A stretch of DNA of 64,000 nucleotides from Neocallimastix lanati (nom. inval.) (Eukaryota > Neocallimastigomycota > Neocallimastigomycetes > Neocallimastigales > Neocallimastigaceae), in assembly GCA_016946835.1 (NCBI GenBank), contig JACVTC010000043.1, positions 853,501 to 917,500 on the forward strand, written 5' to 3'. The position numbers and the translations under genes are program-made. The notes beneath the pieces are model-generated. The model saw only the letters and a program-made list of their open reading frames with translations. It did no database searches and was not told the origin of the DNA. This document shows positions 1-17,449 of the stretch, in pieces; the stretch's first letter is position 1; each line of letters opens with the position of its first letter.

Positions 1-256
1 TACGAATTATGGACTTAGTAGTAACAAAAATATTACTTTGTATGATAATGGCTTTTTCTTTTGTTCTTTCAGTAATAGTAACAAAAATATTACTTTGTAT
101 GATAATGGCTTTTTCTTTTGTTCTTTCAGTAATAGTAACAAAAATATTACTTTGTATGATAATGGCTTTTTCTTTTGTTCTTTCAGTAATAGTAACAAAA
201 ATATTACTTTGTATGATAATGGCTTTTTCTTTTGTTCTTTCAGTAATAGTATATAT
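1..256. repeat. 57-bp tandem repeat, about four copies
   Basis: A 57-bp unit is repeated about four times with almost no divergence, including the segment TTACTTTGTATGATAATGGC in every copy. The unit length is a multiple of three, and the + frame beginning near 38 reads without stops through all copies as a 19-residue repeat with the core ITLYDNGFFFCSFSNSN. Other frames are also open, so the frame alone does not prove coding. It lies directly upstream of a decayed dockerin gene and may be the repeat region of the same former gene. The array may continue to the left of the window. Confidence 0.85.
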
Positions 257-936
257 TATATATATTGTAACGATCTTTTATTTGACAGTTCTAAGACTTA
301 TAAAGAAATTGAATATATGTATGCTGACTTCAAGCTTATCAAGCAAAATATTCAAAATATTAAAAATGTAGATTACTCTTTCATTGGTTGATAACTGGCT
401 AAGTCAATGGAGATTTTTTTAGTAACAAGAAGTTCAGTACTACTCACATTGTCATCCAAAATAGTCGTCACAATTTATCTTTTGATATTGATGATGATGA
501 TAACCTTACTCAATATTTTAGTATTCGTTAAAAACCACATAATTGAGGAACTATTGATATTACTATTACTTAGAACAATGGGAAAATAGGAAAAATGTGT
601 GAAACTAAGATTTTATTGGAAATCGGTAATAATGGTATAGTCGTAGTATTAATTTCCCTTATACTAAAGTTTACATTGATTCCAACCAACCATCACATAA
701 CAAATATTTGTTCTGCTAATATTATTGCTCAAGGCTATAAGTGCTGTTTTAGTAATTTAATAAAATTGCTTATATTGATGATAATGATACTTGAAGTATT
801 GAAAATGATGAATGATGTGGGTGTGGTGTTCAAGGAACTTGTACTAGAGCTAAAGAATATACATGTTGTAAATCTAGTAAGGAAATCTTTTATACAGAAA
901 ATGATTGGAACGTTGAAAACAATTATTAGTGCTTAA
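38..936 (+). pseudogene. Decayed dockerin-bearing (cellulosome-type) extracellular protein
   Basis: Two remnants of the Cys-rich fungal dockerin (CBM10-like) are readable. The first begins at about 709 with CSANIIAQGYKCC. After a frameshift near 755-767 it continues as IAYIDDNDT-stop-SIENDE-stop-CGCG (stops at 792-794 and 813-815). The second follows in the same frame as YTCC, then NDWNVENNY, then a stop at 927-929 and C. Intact dockerins of gut fungi normally carry Trp where these three stops lie (the pattern G/T-W-G/S-V/I-E-N-x-x-W-C-G), so each looks like TGG changed to TGA or TAG. Upstream, short open stretches in shifting frames (38-391, 421-531, 595-760) suggest the rest of the gene. 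In gut fungi dockerins anchor secreted plant-cell-wall enzymes to a scaffoldin; the catalytic part here is not recognisable. A programmed frameshift or assembly error is less likely, given three separate stops plus a frameshift. Confidence 0.6.
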
Positions 937-983
937 TCAACTAAAATTAATATTATTTCCAAATTGTTAACATAATTTAATTT

Positions 984-1325
<342 letters not shown>

Positions 1326-1962
1326 TACATTAGTCATTGTAATATAATGTATATATAAATATTCTAAATCTTTAAACACAAATAATAATTTTTCATTCAA
1401 TGAATTGACAATAAATGAATCCAATGATATTATTATTTTTTTTTTTTTTTTTCATTCGAGGGTTTAATAAACACCGCATTACTTTATTTATGGATAGTAC
1501 TTCTTTATTATTTTATTTCATTAAAAAAAATAATTTAATTACTTTTTTTCTACTTGAAAAAAAAATAATATATATGTAATAATATTCATACAAACTATTC
1601 GATATAATTTATAAAATAATTTTAAACAAAAATTATAAAAATAATGATTAACCTTTAAAATAGAAAAAAAAAAAAAAAAAAAAGTTCTTACAAATGTCAA
1701 ATATATTATAGTTTATTGATTTAATTTTTTTTTCAATAATTTAAAATATATATATATATAAAAATACATATGCATGCTTAATTTTTTTTTTTTTATATGC
1801 ATGAGAGTAAAAAATCTCAATATAATTTTTGAGAGAGTAATTATAATTTTCTAATAAATAAATATAATATAATATATATAGTTAACATTTAGTAAAGATA
1901 TATCGATTATTATAAATAAATTATATATTTATATTTATATTTTATTTTTATTTAAAATTTAC

Positions 1963-3442
1963 TTACATTTTACATCTTTTCTTCATTTCATCGAACAGTT
2001 CGGATAATTTTTTTATTTTATTTTTACTTATATTTCTATTAATGATATAATATAAAATGTATTAAATTTTTAAATTATTATTTAATTAATTAATATATTT
2101 TATATTTTTATAATTATATTTACAATTCAACTAAAAATTCTAATTTAATTATTGATGTGGGTATATCTGTTAGTAGATTATTTTGTAATTGTCTTGTAGA
2201 ATATAAAATTTTAAATAAAAAAAATAATGTTATAATTCTATATATATTATTTATAATTTTATTTTATTTTATTTTATTTTATTTTATTTTATTTTATTTT
2301 ATTTTATTTTTTTTTTTTTTTTTATTTTTTTTTTTACAATATTTTCAATTCAGTCATTGTGCCAATTTCTTCAGGAATTTCAATTAATTTATTTCCATTT
2401 AAAATTCTTTAAATTTAATTATTAATTTATGTTTAATAAATCAGTTATAAGTTATATTTAAATTGATGTGTATATATATATATATTTATATTTTTAAATA
2501 ATATTACAATTTTCTGAGATTTTTAAGATTTCCAATTTCTTTAGGTAAATTTGATAATATATTAAATGAAAGATCCCTGTATTAAGAATAATATATTTTA
2601 AAAATCATAAATTTTTTGATTATTAAAGTAATAATTAGGAATGTTTAATTCATTATATTTACAGATGATATAAATTTGTAAGTTTTCCAATATCAGGTGG
2701 TATGACTCTAATTTTGTTATCATTTAGATATCTAAATTAAATAAATAATTTTATTATAATTAATAATTAATATTTAAAAATATATACGAATCATTATTTA
2801 AATATATAGATAATAAAAAAAGATAAAATAATAAAAAATAATAAAAATAAAAAAAATATAAGATAATAAAATACTAAGGAAAAATTTTTAATTATATAAA
2901 TTATTTAATAATCAATTAATATATAATTACAAGATTCTAAGGTTAATTAGGTCACCTATTTCATTAGGTAAAACATCAATATTCTTATAATAAACTTCCC
3001 TATTATTATAACAAAAAAAAAATTTATTTCATTATTTAAATTAAAAAAATTTTTAATATAATAATTAAATACATGAGTATTTTAATATATATTATAAAAT
3101 TTACAATGAACTTAGAGCCAAAAATTCTTCTTCTGTTGAGTTAATATTTAACATTTTCATTAATGTGTAATATTTACTTTTTGGTTTTTCTTCAACTAAA
3201 GCATATTTTTTACGTAATTTTTCAATATCTTTTCTGTAGTCATTTTTTGAACTGGTATTACTTTCATTACTATTACTTCTTCCCATTTTTGAAAATGAAA
3301 GTCTTCTACAATGATTTATAATCTTATCTACTTTTGAGTTACTTGATGAATGATTATCTTCATGTTTTGGAATATCATGTTTTTCAACATCATTTAGACA
3401 TTCTGTTGTGATTGTAACGGCTTTATTATTAATTTTATATAA

Positions 3443-3482
<40 letters not shown>

Positions 3483-3633
3483 ATAAATGAATAAGCGAAT
3501 AAATAAGTAAAAAAATAAATAATTAAAAATAAGTAAAAAAAAAAAAAAAAAAAAAAAAAACGAATTAATTAAATAAATAAAAAATAATTCAATAAATATA
3601 AAGATAAATAATATTAATTAATAATAAATTAAG

Positions 3634-3673
<40 letters not shown>

Positions 3674-3678
3674 TTAAT

Positions 3679-3769
<91 letters not shown>

Positions 3770-4199
3770 TTAAAAATAAAAATACGATTATTACATCCTA
3801 ATGATGATGATTGAATATTTTTATCTTTATCACCGGTTTTTGTTGAATTCGATGAAAATGATTTTCTAATAGCTCTAAAACCTTTTTTAAAACTTTTTCT
3901 TTTATCTTCTTCTTTTGGATTAATAATAGTTACAGAATCTAAAATTTGAACATGTTTTTTTGGAAGATTTGTACAATCAGAATTGAACATACTGTTTTTC
4001 TTTAATGATGATTTCAATATAAATCGAGAGGTTCCGTTATATGATAACATTAATGAGTAATCTATATTTCCTGTTTTATTATCCTTTTCAAAATTTAAAG
4101 ATGTACATTTTACTATTGTATTGTATTTAATTGAATTATTATTTTTTAAGTAATATATATATATTTATATATTAAAATTAATAATATATTTTTAAGTAT

Positions 4200-4251
<52 letters not shown>

Positions 4252-5056
4252 GAAGAAAGAATAAAAAAAAAAAAAAAAAGAAAAATAACATATTATATTA
4301 TTTACCAAACTTTAAATCATACACAGTCGCATCACTTAAAAGTTTATTTCTATTAGCTATTGAATAACTATAACTATTATCTTTTTTATGGGTTTTGATT
4401 TCTGGTGAATATATAGCTGGTGAATGAATATTTGAAATTTTTATGTTTGAGCTTTTAATATTTGAATCATTTGAATTAAAACTTTCATATGATGTTATTT
4501 TTGTATAATGTTCTACAGATTCATATATATTATTTTTATGTTCATCTATAATATTAGTATCATTAATTTTTGTTTCTGATGAATCTTCTGTTTCATTTAT
4601 GAACGGTGCTAGACATTCAAAATTTTCAATTTTTGGTAAACTTTTGTGACGTTTTAATTCTATACTATCATTAGATCCAACTCTCTTTAGTAATTTATTA
4701 TTAACTAATTCTTCAACTTCATCAGCATCGCTATCATCGATAGTTATAACTTTATAGTTCTGTTCACTTAAGTCCGAAGAATCTTTCGATATTCCTTGAG
4801 TTAATGAACTGTCTTTATCATTATCAATATTATTTTGTTTAATTAAATCTAAAAAATTTGAATTTTTATCCTCTCCACATGCAATATAATCATTATTAAT
4901 TATAGTATTATTGCTTTCTATGTTTAAATTTTCAATTGATGTAAATGAATTTGAATCTAATAAACCATCTATTAATGTTGTGTTTTCTATAGTTTTTGGT
5001 TGATTGTCATTTTCATTTGATTCTTTAATTTGGTTTTGTATAGCGATCTCACTCAT
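1963..5056 (-). CDS. Leucine-rich-repeat protein, nine exons, about 600 aa
   Basis: Exons (in order of translation): 4306-5056, 3795-4112, 3105-3420, 2931-2999, 2663-2731, 2508-2576, 2338-2406, 2124-2192, 1963-2035; all phases join and give 601 codons including the stop. Residues 1-462 are Ser/Asn/Lys-rich and probably disordered, with acidic stretches (DDSDADEVEELV) and no domain I recognise. The C-terminal 140 residues are six leucine-rich repeats of 23 residues, for example DLSFNILSNLPKEIGNLKNL and ILNGNKLIEIPEEIG, the LPxxIGxLxxL type found in Shoc2/RSU1-like and plant intracellular LRR proteins. Each of five repeats is one 69-nt exon with phase-2 introns. LRR arrays bind protein partners; the partner is unknown. 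The start is the first ATG of an open frame. The intron at 3421-3794 is filled by AAT and AAAT arrays. Exon joins are my own model; the LRR identity is secure. Confidence 0.82.
3440..3782. repeat. Simple repeats filling intron 2 of the LRR gene
   Basis: An AAAT tetranucleotide array (about 3448-3482), poly-A (3536-3560) and a long AAT array (3638-3771) occupy almost the whole intron. On the minus strand they translate to poly-Ile and related runs, which explains the spurious open frame that continues from exon 2. Confidence 0.9.
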
Positions 5057-5123
5057 TTTTAATTATTAATATACTTTTAGCTTAAATTCTCTTTTATAAT
5101 AACTTATAAATGAATATTATACA

Positions 5124-5155
<32 letters not shown>

Positions 5156-6956
5156 ATTAAAAATATATAAATATTATTATTTCTTTTTTTTATTCATTTA
5201 TTTTTTTATATAGTTTTATTTTTTTTTAAAAAAAAGTATATATTTAAATCCTTTTTATTATTTATTTTTATTTTTTAATAGTATTTATTTTAGACTTTAT
5301 TGTAATATTGTTAATTTTTATATGAAGAATATAAGAAAAAAGAAAAAATATTGCCTTTCATCGTATAAAAATTATATATATATAAAAAAAAAAAAATTAT
5401 TAATTATTATAAAATTTAAGAATCTTAATTTGATTAATTAAGAAAAATAATTTGCTAAATTTAATATAATTCAAATAAATAAATAAATAAATAAATAAAA
5501 ATAAATAAATAAATAAATAAATAGATAAATAAATAGATAGGTATATATATTATATTATTTAAATATAATATTATTAATTATAAAAAAAAATTTCTAAATA
5601 AAATCTAAATTTTTTATAAATTATAGTTTATTATTAAAATTATGTTATTATTAATAACATTATTTTATATATAATAACATTTATATAATAATATAATATT
5701 TAACACATATTAATAACACATTTGATTTTATAATTATCTCCAATTAATTTTATAATTCGATTTATTGGTAATTATTAATGAGATATAAATAAGATTCAGG
5801 AATTATTTTTTTTTTTTTTGAGATTTAAAAATTTTAATAATGAATTAGTTCATATTAGTATATAAATATATTGTTGAAGTTCTAATGAAAAAAATTGGGT
5901 AAAGAGATTTCAATTTAAATTTGATTAGTGTATGTATACTATTAAATGTACTTTTACCCATACTTTATCTGCTATATATATAAATAGAAAGTTTGATAGG
6001 AATGAAATGTAATATTCATTAAATAATTACTGAAGTCAATATAGTTATTGGTATAAATAGAATATATTATAGTACTGATTTTTAATTTTAATTTGCTTAA
6101 TGCTTGTTATTTATAATAAACAAACATTTATAAACAAACATTTATAATAAACAAACAATCAAACAAAAAAAAAAAAAAAAAAAAAAAAAAAGAATACAAA
6201 TATTCTTATTTTCGTACGAGTAATCATAAATATAAAAGGAAAAAAGGATATTGTTCATTTAGAGGATACTATAGTTAATATATCTATGAAAGAAGTGAAT
6301 TAAAGTAGAAAAATAATATTATACAATTTAATTAAAGCATTGTCCAATTAGAAGATACTATAATTAATAAAAGTATGAAAAAGGTGAATTAGGGTGGAGA
6401 ATAATATTATATAATTTAAGAATAATATAGGAATAAAATAATTTAAGAATAATATATTATACATAATAATATAATAATATATACACTTAAACGTCATCAT
6501 TATTATTAATATTTTTTTTTTTTTTTTTTTTTATTTTTATTTGATTTTTTTAAAATATAAAAATATATATTAATGTTATTTGATATATTATGACACAAAT
6601 GTAATTTGTTACAATTATTTACATATTGTATTTATGAAAGAAAGTAATTATTAATTAATGATATTTTTTATGATATTATATACATTGATACAAATGATAT
6701 TTATTTTATTTACAACTAATAATTAATACTAACAAAATGATATATATAAATGTAAAAAAGAATATTGAAAATACTAATTATTTTTTTGTTCACTTGCTTG
6801 TTTATATATTAATATTGTTATAATTATTTTTGATGATAATTATTATTCTTAATTATAATTGTTATTATTAAAATTTTTACTTTTTTTTTTTTTTTTTTTT
6901 TTTCTTTAAAAAATTATATATATTTTTACTTTCAAATACTATTAACATATAACAAT
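5057..6956. other. AT-rich intergenic region between LRR and DCX genes
   Basis: No complete gene is visible. It contains poly-T/poly-A runs (5131-5155, 6168-6191, 6511-6532, 6882-6903), an AAAT array (5477-5535) and a two-copy repeat at about 6240-6420 described separately. The stretch 5860-6060 is slightly more complex and has short coding-like frames broken by stops. Confidence 0.7.
6240..6422 (+). repeat. Two diverged copies of a roughly 95-bp direct repeat
   Basis: Copy 1 (about 6240-6330) and copy 2 (about 6338-6422) align over most of their length with many substitutions. In corresponding frames both read a similar peptide, IVHLEDTIVNISMKEVN then stop, and IVQLEDTIINKSMKKVN then stop. 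Conservation of the peptide between diverged copies suggests a decayed repeat-containing coding region. I recognise no family. Confidence 0.5.
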
Positions 6957-10992
<4,036 letters not shown>

Positions 10993-11315
10993 TTTTTTTT
11001 TTTTTTTTAATTATTTTAATGAATTCTCATTAATATACTTTTTTTTTTTTAATTATTATTAAGGATATTTAAACTATATATTTATGGTTGAATATATAAA
11101 TTGTAATTATTTTCTGTCTGTCAAAAATGAATATTTATACTGCTGGTTTGATTAATATATTTATATTATAATTAAATATAAGAATAAAATTAATAGTTTA
11201 TAATTAAAAATTATTAATATAAAAAATTGAATAAAAAGAAATAATATAATTAATTAGAATAAAAAATAATCATTAATTTTTTTTTAATACTACATTATGA
11301 ATATATTTAAAATAA

Positions 11316-11348
<33 letters not shown>

Positions 11349-11824
11349 GAAAAAGAAAAAAAAAATAATATACATGAAAATAGTATAAAACGAAAAAAGT
11401 TTATTTTATAGATTTTATCAAAGAATTAAATAAAAAAAAATTTTTTTTTTTTTCATTTTTAATAATAAATAGATTAAATAAAATTAAAAAATAAATAAAA
11501 ATAAAAATTTTAGATATAAATAAAATTAAAATAATAATTTAAAAAAATAATAAAATATTTTTTTTTATCATTTTAATATACATTCAAAGTTTTCTTGATC
11601 AATAATTATGCTAATATTGGTATTTTTTATTTATTCAATTGCTCATTTATTTATATAATAATGTATAGTTTATTTTTTATTTATAAACATATTCATTCAT
11701 TTATGTATGTTCTATTATTAATTCAATATTTATAATACATTTATATGTATATATTTTATTACCATTATTATTATGTATTATATATTTATTATTTATTTAC
11801 ATATATTTATTAATTATTTAATTT

Positions 11825-11868
<44 letters not shown>

Positions 11869-12490
11869 TAAATAATTTATTAAAAATATAATATGTAAAA
11901 TAATTAGTAGGAAAAAAAAAAATTTAATAAAATAAAATACCAAATGTTAAGAGCAAAAATGATTTTATGATTAAAAAGTTTAAAAGTTAAAGGAATAATG
12001 AAAATGTTAAATTTAGTAATGCGCTTGTCTCATACCATAATCTATCATTAAATATAAATATAATTTTCCATTATTATTTTTTATAAATTAAATTTTTAAA
12101 TAAAAATAAAAAAATTTGATTTTAATAATATTAATCTATCATAAATATATAAATTTCCATTATTATTTTTTATAAATTTTTAAATAAAAATAAAAATTGA
12201 TATAACAAAATTTAGCATTATAAAAAAACTTTAATAATACTAATTAACATTTTTTCTTTATGACATTTTTTATAAGGAAATTAAAAGATGAAATATATAT
12301 ATATATAAACATTTTAAACATCACTACATAACTATATATATATTTATATTTAAATAAATTATGTTATTTATATTGAATTATTTTATTATATTTTTTCTAT
12401 TTTATTATATTAATTTAATAATTCATATTATATATATTATATAAATGGGTATCTTTAATTATTTAATAATCAATATTTAAAAAATAAAAG

Positions 12491-12523
<33 letters not shown>

Positions 12524-12635
12524 ATTATTATTATAATATATTTTAAAATTAAAAAATAATAATTTTTAAATAAAAATATATAATAATAATATTATTATTA
12601 ATTTATATAATTATTATTTTAATTAAAAATGTTTA

Positions 12636-12666
<31 letters not shown>

Positions 12667-12700
12667 TTTTTAAATTATAAAAATATTTAAATCTTTATAA
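10993..12700. other. AT-rich intergenic region upstream of DCX and downstream of MAD1
   Basis: Poly-A (11322-11347, 12495-12520), a TTTA array (11826-11870) and otherwise unstructured AT sequence. I see no gene or RNA. A short, slightly less AT-rich segment at 11945-12040 has no continuous frame. Confidence 0.7.
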
Positions 12701-13894
12701 TTATTCTTTCATTTTTGTATCTATTGGTTCAATTTTATGTTGTTCCTTTAATTGATTAAATAAATCCAAAGTAACACTTGCCAGAAGTCCTGGTATACTT
12801 CCATATTTATCTACAAAATAATCAATTCTTTTTTCTAGAGAATGAATATATGATTTTCCTCCACCGGTTAATTGCATGGAACCAGAATTATCTGAATTAG
12901 AAGAAAATACAAAACTTTGATTTCCATGTTGACTGTACATTGAAGTTAATTTAACACGACCATCTTGTAAGAAATCAAACCTATAACCTATAAATATTTT
13001 AATTAAATTAGAATTAAAATCAAAAATTGAAATTTATAAATAAAATCATTTGATTTAAATTAATATATAAATATACATATATATATATATTTATTTTTTA
13101 TTTTTTTAGTTTTTAATTTTTTTAATTTTTTTAATTTTTTTATTTTTTATTTTTATTTTTATTTTTATTTCTTTATTTTTTTTTTTTTTTTTTTTTTTAT
13201 TTTTATTAAAATTATTTACCTAATAATGAATAAACAACTTCACGATATTCTTTAGATTTTTTTCTAAAAACAGTTTTCAGCCGGTCCAATTTTTTTTCTA
13301 AATCTTTTATTTTTCTATTTTCAATTTCCAGTCTTTTATATGTTTCAATTGGTATATTTTCTAAATGTTCTTCCTTCAAGTTATTCTCATCATTCATAAT
13401 AACATCATCAATTGTTTCGGTAACTTTTAATTTATTTTTCTTAATAATCTTAAGTAATGCTTGATTTTCATTTCTTAATGCTTCTAACTGTGTTTTTCTA
13501 ATAGAATAATCTTCTAATTCTGGATTCTTAGCAAGTTGTAATACCTATAATTGTAATAAAAATAATTAGATATAAAATTATATATATATATATATAATAT
13601 AACAAAAGAGAATAGAATAAAAAAATTTACTCTAGTAGTCTCCGGATTATATTCTCCTCTACCCAATGAGATCTCTAATTTTTCATTTAATTTATCAAGA
13701 GTTATATTTTCTTTTTCAAGCATTTTATTTTTTCTTGTTAAGTTTTGAATTTCTAATAAAAACAATCACAACCACAATCATAACAATAAAAATAGTAGTA
13801 TTTATAATAATTTTTTTGTTTTTTATTTAGATTAATAATTAATAATTAATAATATTATATAGTATTATATAATTTATTCATTTTATTTTTTATT

Positions 13895-13932
<38 letters not shown>

Positions 13933-15906
13933 ATTTAATATATATTAATATATACCTTTTTCAGCCTCTAATAATTGTAATGCTAATTTCTTTGAGTAAT
14001 TAGAAATAGTTTCATCATGAATATTGATTATTTCCTGTTTATTATTCAATACTGATTTTTCATTTTCTAATTCATAAATTCTATTTTGATATTGATTTAA
14101 TAAATTTTCTAATTCATTAATTCTATTATTTTTTCTTTCCAATTCAAGTTTTACAGATTCATCTTGATCTTTCTTGGCCATTTCTTCTACATTATAACTT
14201 TTCTAAATAAATATATATATTTTTTTATATTATAAGTAAAAATTACAAATAAGAAAGAAAGAAAGAAAGAAAGAAAGAAATAATAATAATAAAAGAAAAA
14301 AAAAAAAAAAAAAAAAAAAAATTAAATATTTATATATATATTTATATTAATTTTTAATTATCAATAAACAAATTAACTATTTATTATTAAATATTATATC
14401 CATAGATTATAAAATAACTTGAATATATATATATATATATATTTAGTATTTGTTTAATATTTACCAATTGTTCCTGCAACATATCAATTCTTCGTTGGGT
14501 TAGTTCTTTACTCTTTTCTTTGAAACTTATAATTTTTAAATTGTTTTGATTATTTGTATATTCTTTTTGGTATTTTGAATTAAGTTCATTTACCTGAAGA
14601 GAAAAATTTTAAAAATTAAATTACATAATTATAAATGTTAATATATAGAATATAAAATTTAAATATTTTAATATTTTAATATAAATAGTATAACAATATA
14701 AAAATAAATAAAAACCTTTATTTCAAGCTCATTAATATATTCTTGTTGAGACGCAATTTTTGCATTAAATTCACCTTCCTTTTGTTTTAAAAGGGCACAT
14801 TCTATTCTTTGACTTGCTAATGTTTTTGTTATCTCTTGAGGTGAATTAAAATTAATAGTATCTTTATCTTCTAAAAATGATGCCCATTTTGTATGTTCAT
14901 CCATAAGTTTAGAATTCTCTATTTCTAATTGAAAAATTTTTTCATGTAGGACTTTCATCGCTTTTGCTTTATTTTCTAAGGTCTTAATTTCTTCTTTTAG
15001 TATTTCAATATTATCTTTTTTTCCTTTATAATATTCATTTTGTTTTTTCAAATCTTTATTCTTCATTTCAATACTTCGTATATATTTTAATTGATCTATT
15101 ATGAATTTTATTGTTTATTTTAATTTTTAATATTTTTTTAGTAAAAAAGCAATATATTTATATTCATTTAATGTTTATTTAATATTGATGATTATAATGA
15201 ACATAATATGTTTTAATAAAATTTTAAAATAAAATAATAATAATAATAATAATAATAATTATAGTAATAGTAATTACAATAAAAATAATAATAATAAAAA
15301 AAAAAATAAAAAATAAATATAATATAAATATAAATATATAGATAAAAATATATAACAATTATAATTATTTATTTATTTATTTACTTTGTAATTCCTTTTT
15401 AATTATATCCATTTCTTCATTTACTGAATTTTGTTTTAGTTTTTTATTTTCTAATTGAATATCCTTACAAAAATTTTCAACATCTTTTAATTGTGTAATT
15501 TTTTCATTTAATTGATTCGTTCTTTTATCAAGCTTTAAAGAGATATATATAATTAAAAATATTATATAAATATATATAAAATATATATAATATTTATATT
15601 ATTTAAATATTATAATATTGATATAGAATTTTAGAATAACATTTGATTTAACTTTATTATATGTTTACCTCAGTTTTTAGTATATTTATTTCTTCTTCAT
15701 AATTTTTAAAATTATCATTAATCGAATTAATGTTCAATTCATTAATACTTTTATAATTTTGAAAGTTTTGTTGTGAATTATTGAGAGCTTCTTTTAAAGA
15801 AATTGATTCACTATTTGTTTGATGAAGTTCCAATTTAGTTTCATTCTTATTTAAGAAAAATATTTAATTTTTTTTATAATTTAATTTATTGAAGGAATTT
15901 CAATTA

Positions 15907-15956
<50 letters not shown>

Positions 15957-16163
15957 CATATATAAATATAGTGAAAAATAATTACCTTTAGTTTTTTTAA
16001 TTCATTTTCCAATTTTTCAATTATTTCTTTACTTTTCATTTCTTTTTCATATAATATTCTTCGAGTGGTTTCCAAATTCTGTATACAAAAAAAAAAAAAA
16101 ATGTAATGATATGAATTTTTAAAATAAAAATATAAAGAAAAAAAAAAAAAATAAATTTTATAC

Positions 16164-16216
<53 letters not shown>

Positions 16217-16530
16217 AAAATATATATATATATATATGTAAATTTTTTATTTTTTAATAAAAATTTTAATTTCATTAATATATATTTTAATAAAATTTTT
16301 ATTTTAAAGGTAATTTTACTTGTTTTTCTAGATCTAAATCTTGGACTAATTTTTTCAAATCAACATTTTCAATTTTTAAAGAATTGATATTACGTTCAAG
16401 GTTCATATGCTCCTCAAGAAATTTTTTGTTTAATTCTGACAATTCTAATTCATAGTTAAGTTTTTGAGATTTCAATTGATTATTTAAATCTTTTATTGTT
16501 TCTCTTAATTCATATTCAGTTTCTTTATAA

Positions 16531-16562
<32 letters not shown>

Positions 16563-16948
16563 TTTTCAATTAATTTTAATATTATAAAAATTCATTTAGT
16601 ATTGAATATGTAAAAAGTTAAATATAAAATTAAAAAGAATCAAATTTTAATATTTTAAAGATACAATATACATGATTTTATACCTATTATTACATCCTTT
16701 TTATTTGATTCAATATCATGTGAAATTTCCATACTATTACTACTATTACTGTTAGCATTTTCTTTCTCTTTTTCTTCTTCTACAATATTTTTTTCCAATT
16801 GTTTAACATTATTCAAATAATTATTTGGTGATACAGGTAAAATCTCTTTTTTTTTATTAGTAGACTTCACAAATGAATGATAACTTAAATCATTTTTTTT
16901 TATCTGGTTATCATCTATTTTCCTTTTTTTATTATTAATTTCGGTCAT
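12701..16948 (-). CDS. MAD1: Spindle assembly checkpoint protein MAD1, 11 exons, about 791 aa
   Basis: Exons in order of translation: 16684-16948, 16320-16522, 15986-16078, 15669-15845, 15385-15532, 14716-15095, 14465-14593, 13956-14202, 13631-13752, 13220-13544, 12701-12987; they sum to 792 codons with the stop (human MAD1 is 718 aa). The protein is almost wholly coiled coil after a disordered N-terminus with a possible basic nuclear signal (KKRKID). Family marks: the Mad2-interaction motif at about 587-596 (TRVLQLAKNP, equivalent to human TKVLHMSLNP), the RLK motif at about 676-678 within DRLKTVFRKKSKEYREVVYS, and the C-terminal RWD-like head ending SIPGLLASVTLDLF. MAD1 recruits MAD2 to unattached kinetochores and, through RLK, binds BUB1. 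An intron falls inside the Mad2-interaction motif. Introns contain AAT, GAAA and homopolymer arrays. The donor after exon 6 is GTTTTT, which is unusual. Identity is secure; exact exon edges are inferred. Confidence 0.9.
14247..14281. repeat. GAAA tetranucleotide array in a MAD1 intron
   Basis: About eight GAAA units on the + strand lie between MAD1 exons 8 and 7, followed by AAT units and poly-A. Confidence 0.9.
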
Positions 16949-17449
16949 ATTATAATATTATATTTTTTTCAAGATTTCAAATTAATAATAAAAAATAATT
17001 ATTTAAATTTGTTATATATAAAATAGTACCAAGAAATATTTATTTAAATTTGTATTTCAAATTTCAAAAGTAATTTTATATTAATAAAAATTTTATGTTT
17101 TATATTATTTATTTATTCTTTTTACATATAAAATGAAAAATATTGATTTTGTTCAAAAATGGTTTTCAAAATTAAAAATTTAAAGAATTAATTAAAATTT
17201 AAAATTACAGATGAACATATAATTTATGTATAAATTTAATATATTAAATTAAAAATACACATGATATATTTTCTATTATTTCATATTTTTTATTTAAATA
17301 TATAATATTAAATAAGATTATAGAATTTTAATTTTTTATTTTAAAGAGTTTTTTCATTAATTATTTTAATATATCATTAGATTTAATTAGAATTTTATAT
17401 ATATATAGATATGTTTCTTATTATGTTTATACATAATTTATTATTTAAT

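Noticed and set aside
3589-3780. Poly-Ile extension of the LRR gene exon 2
   Set aside because: It is an AAT array inside an intron; the exon ends at a donor at 3794 that restores phase with the next exon.
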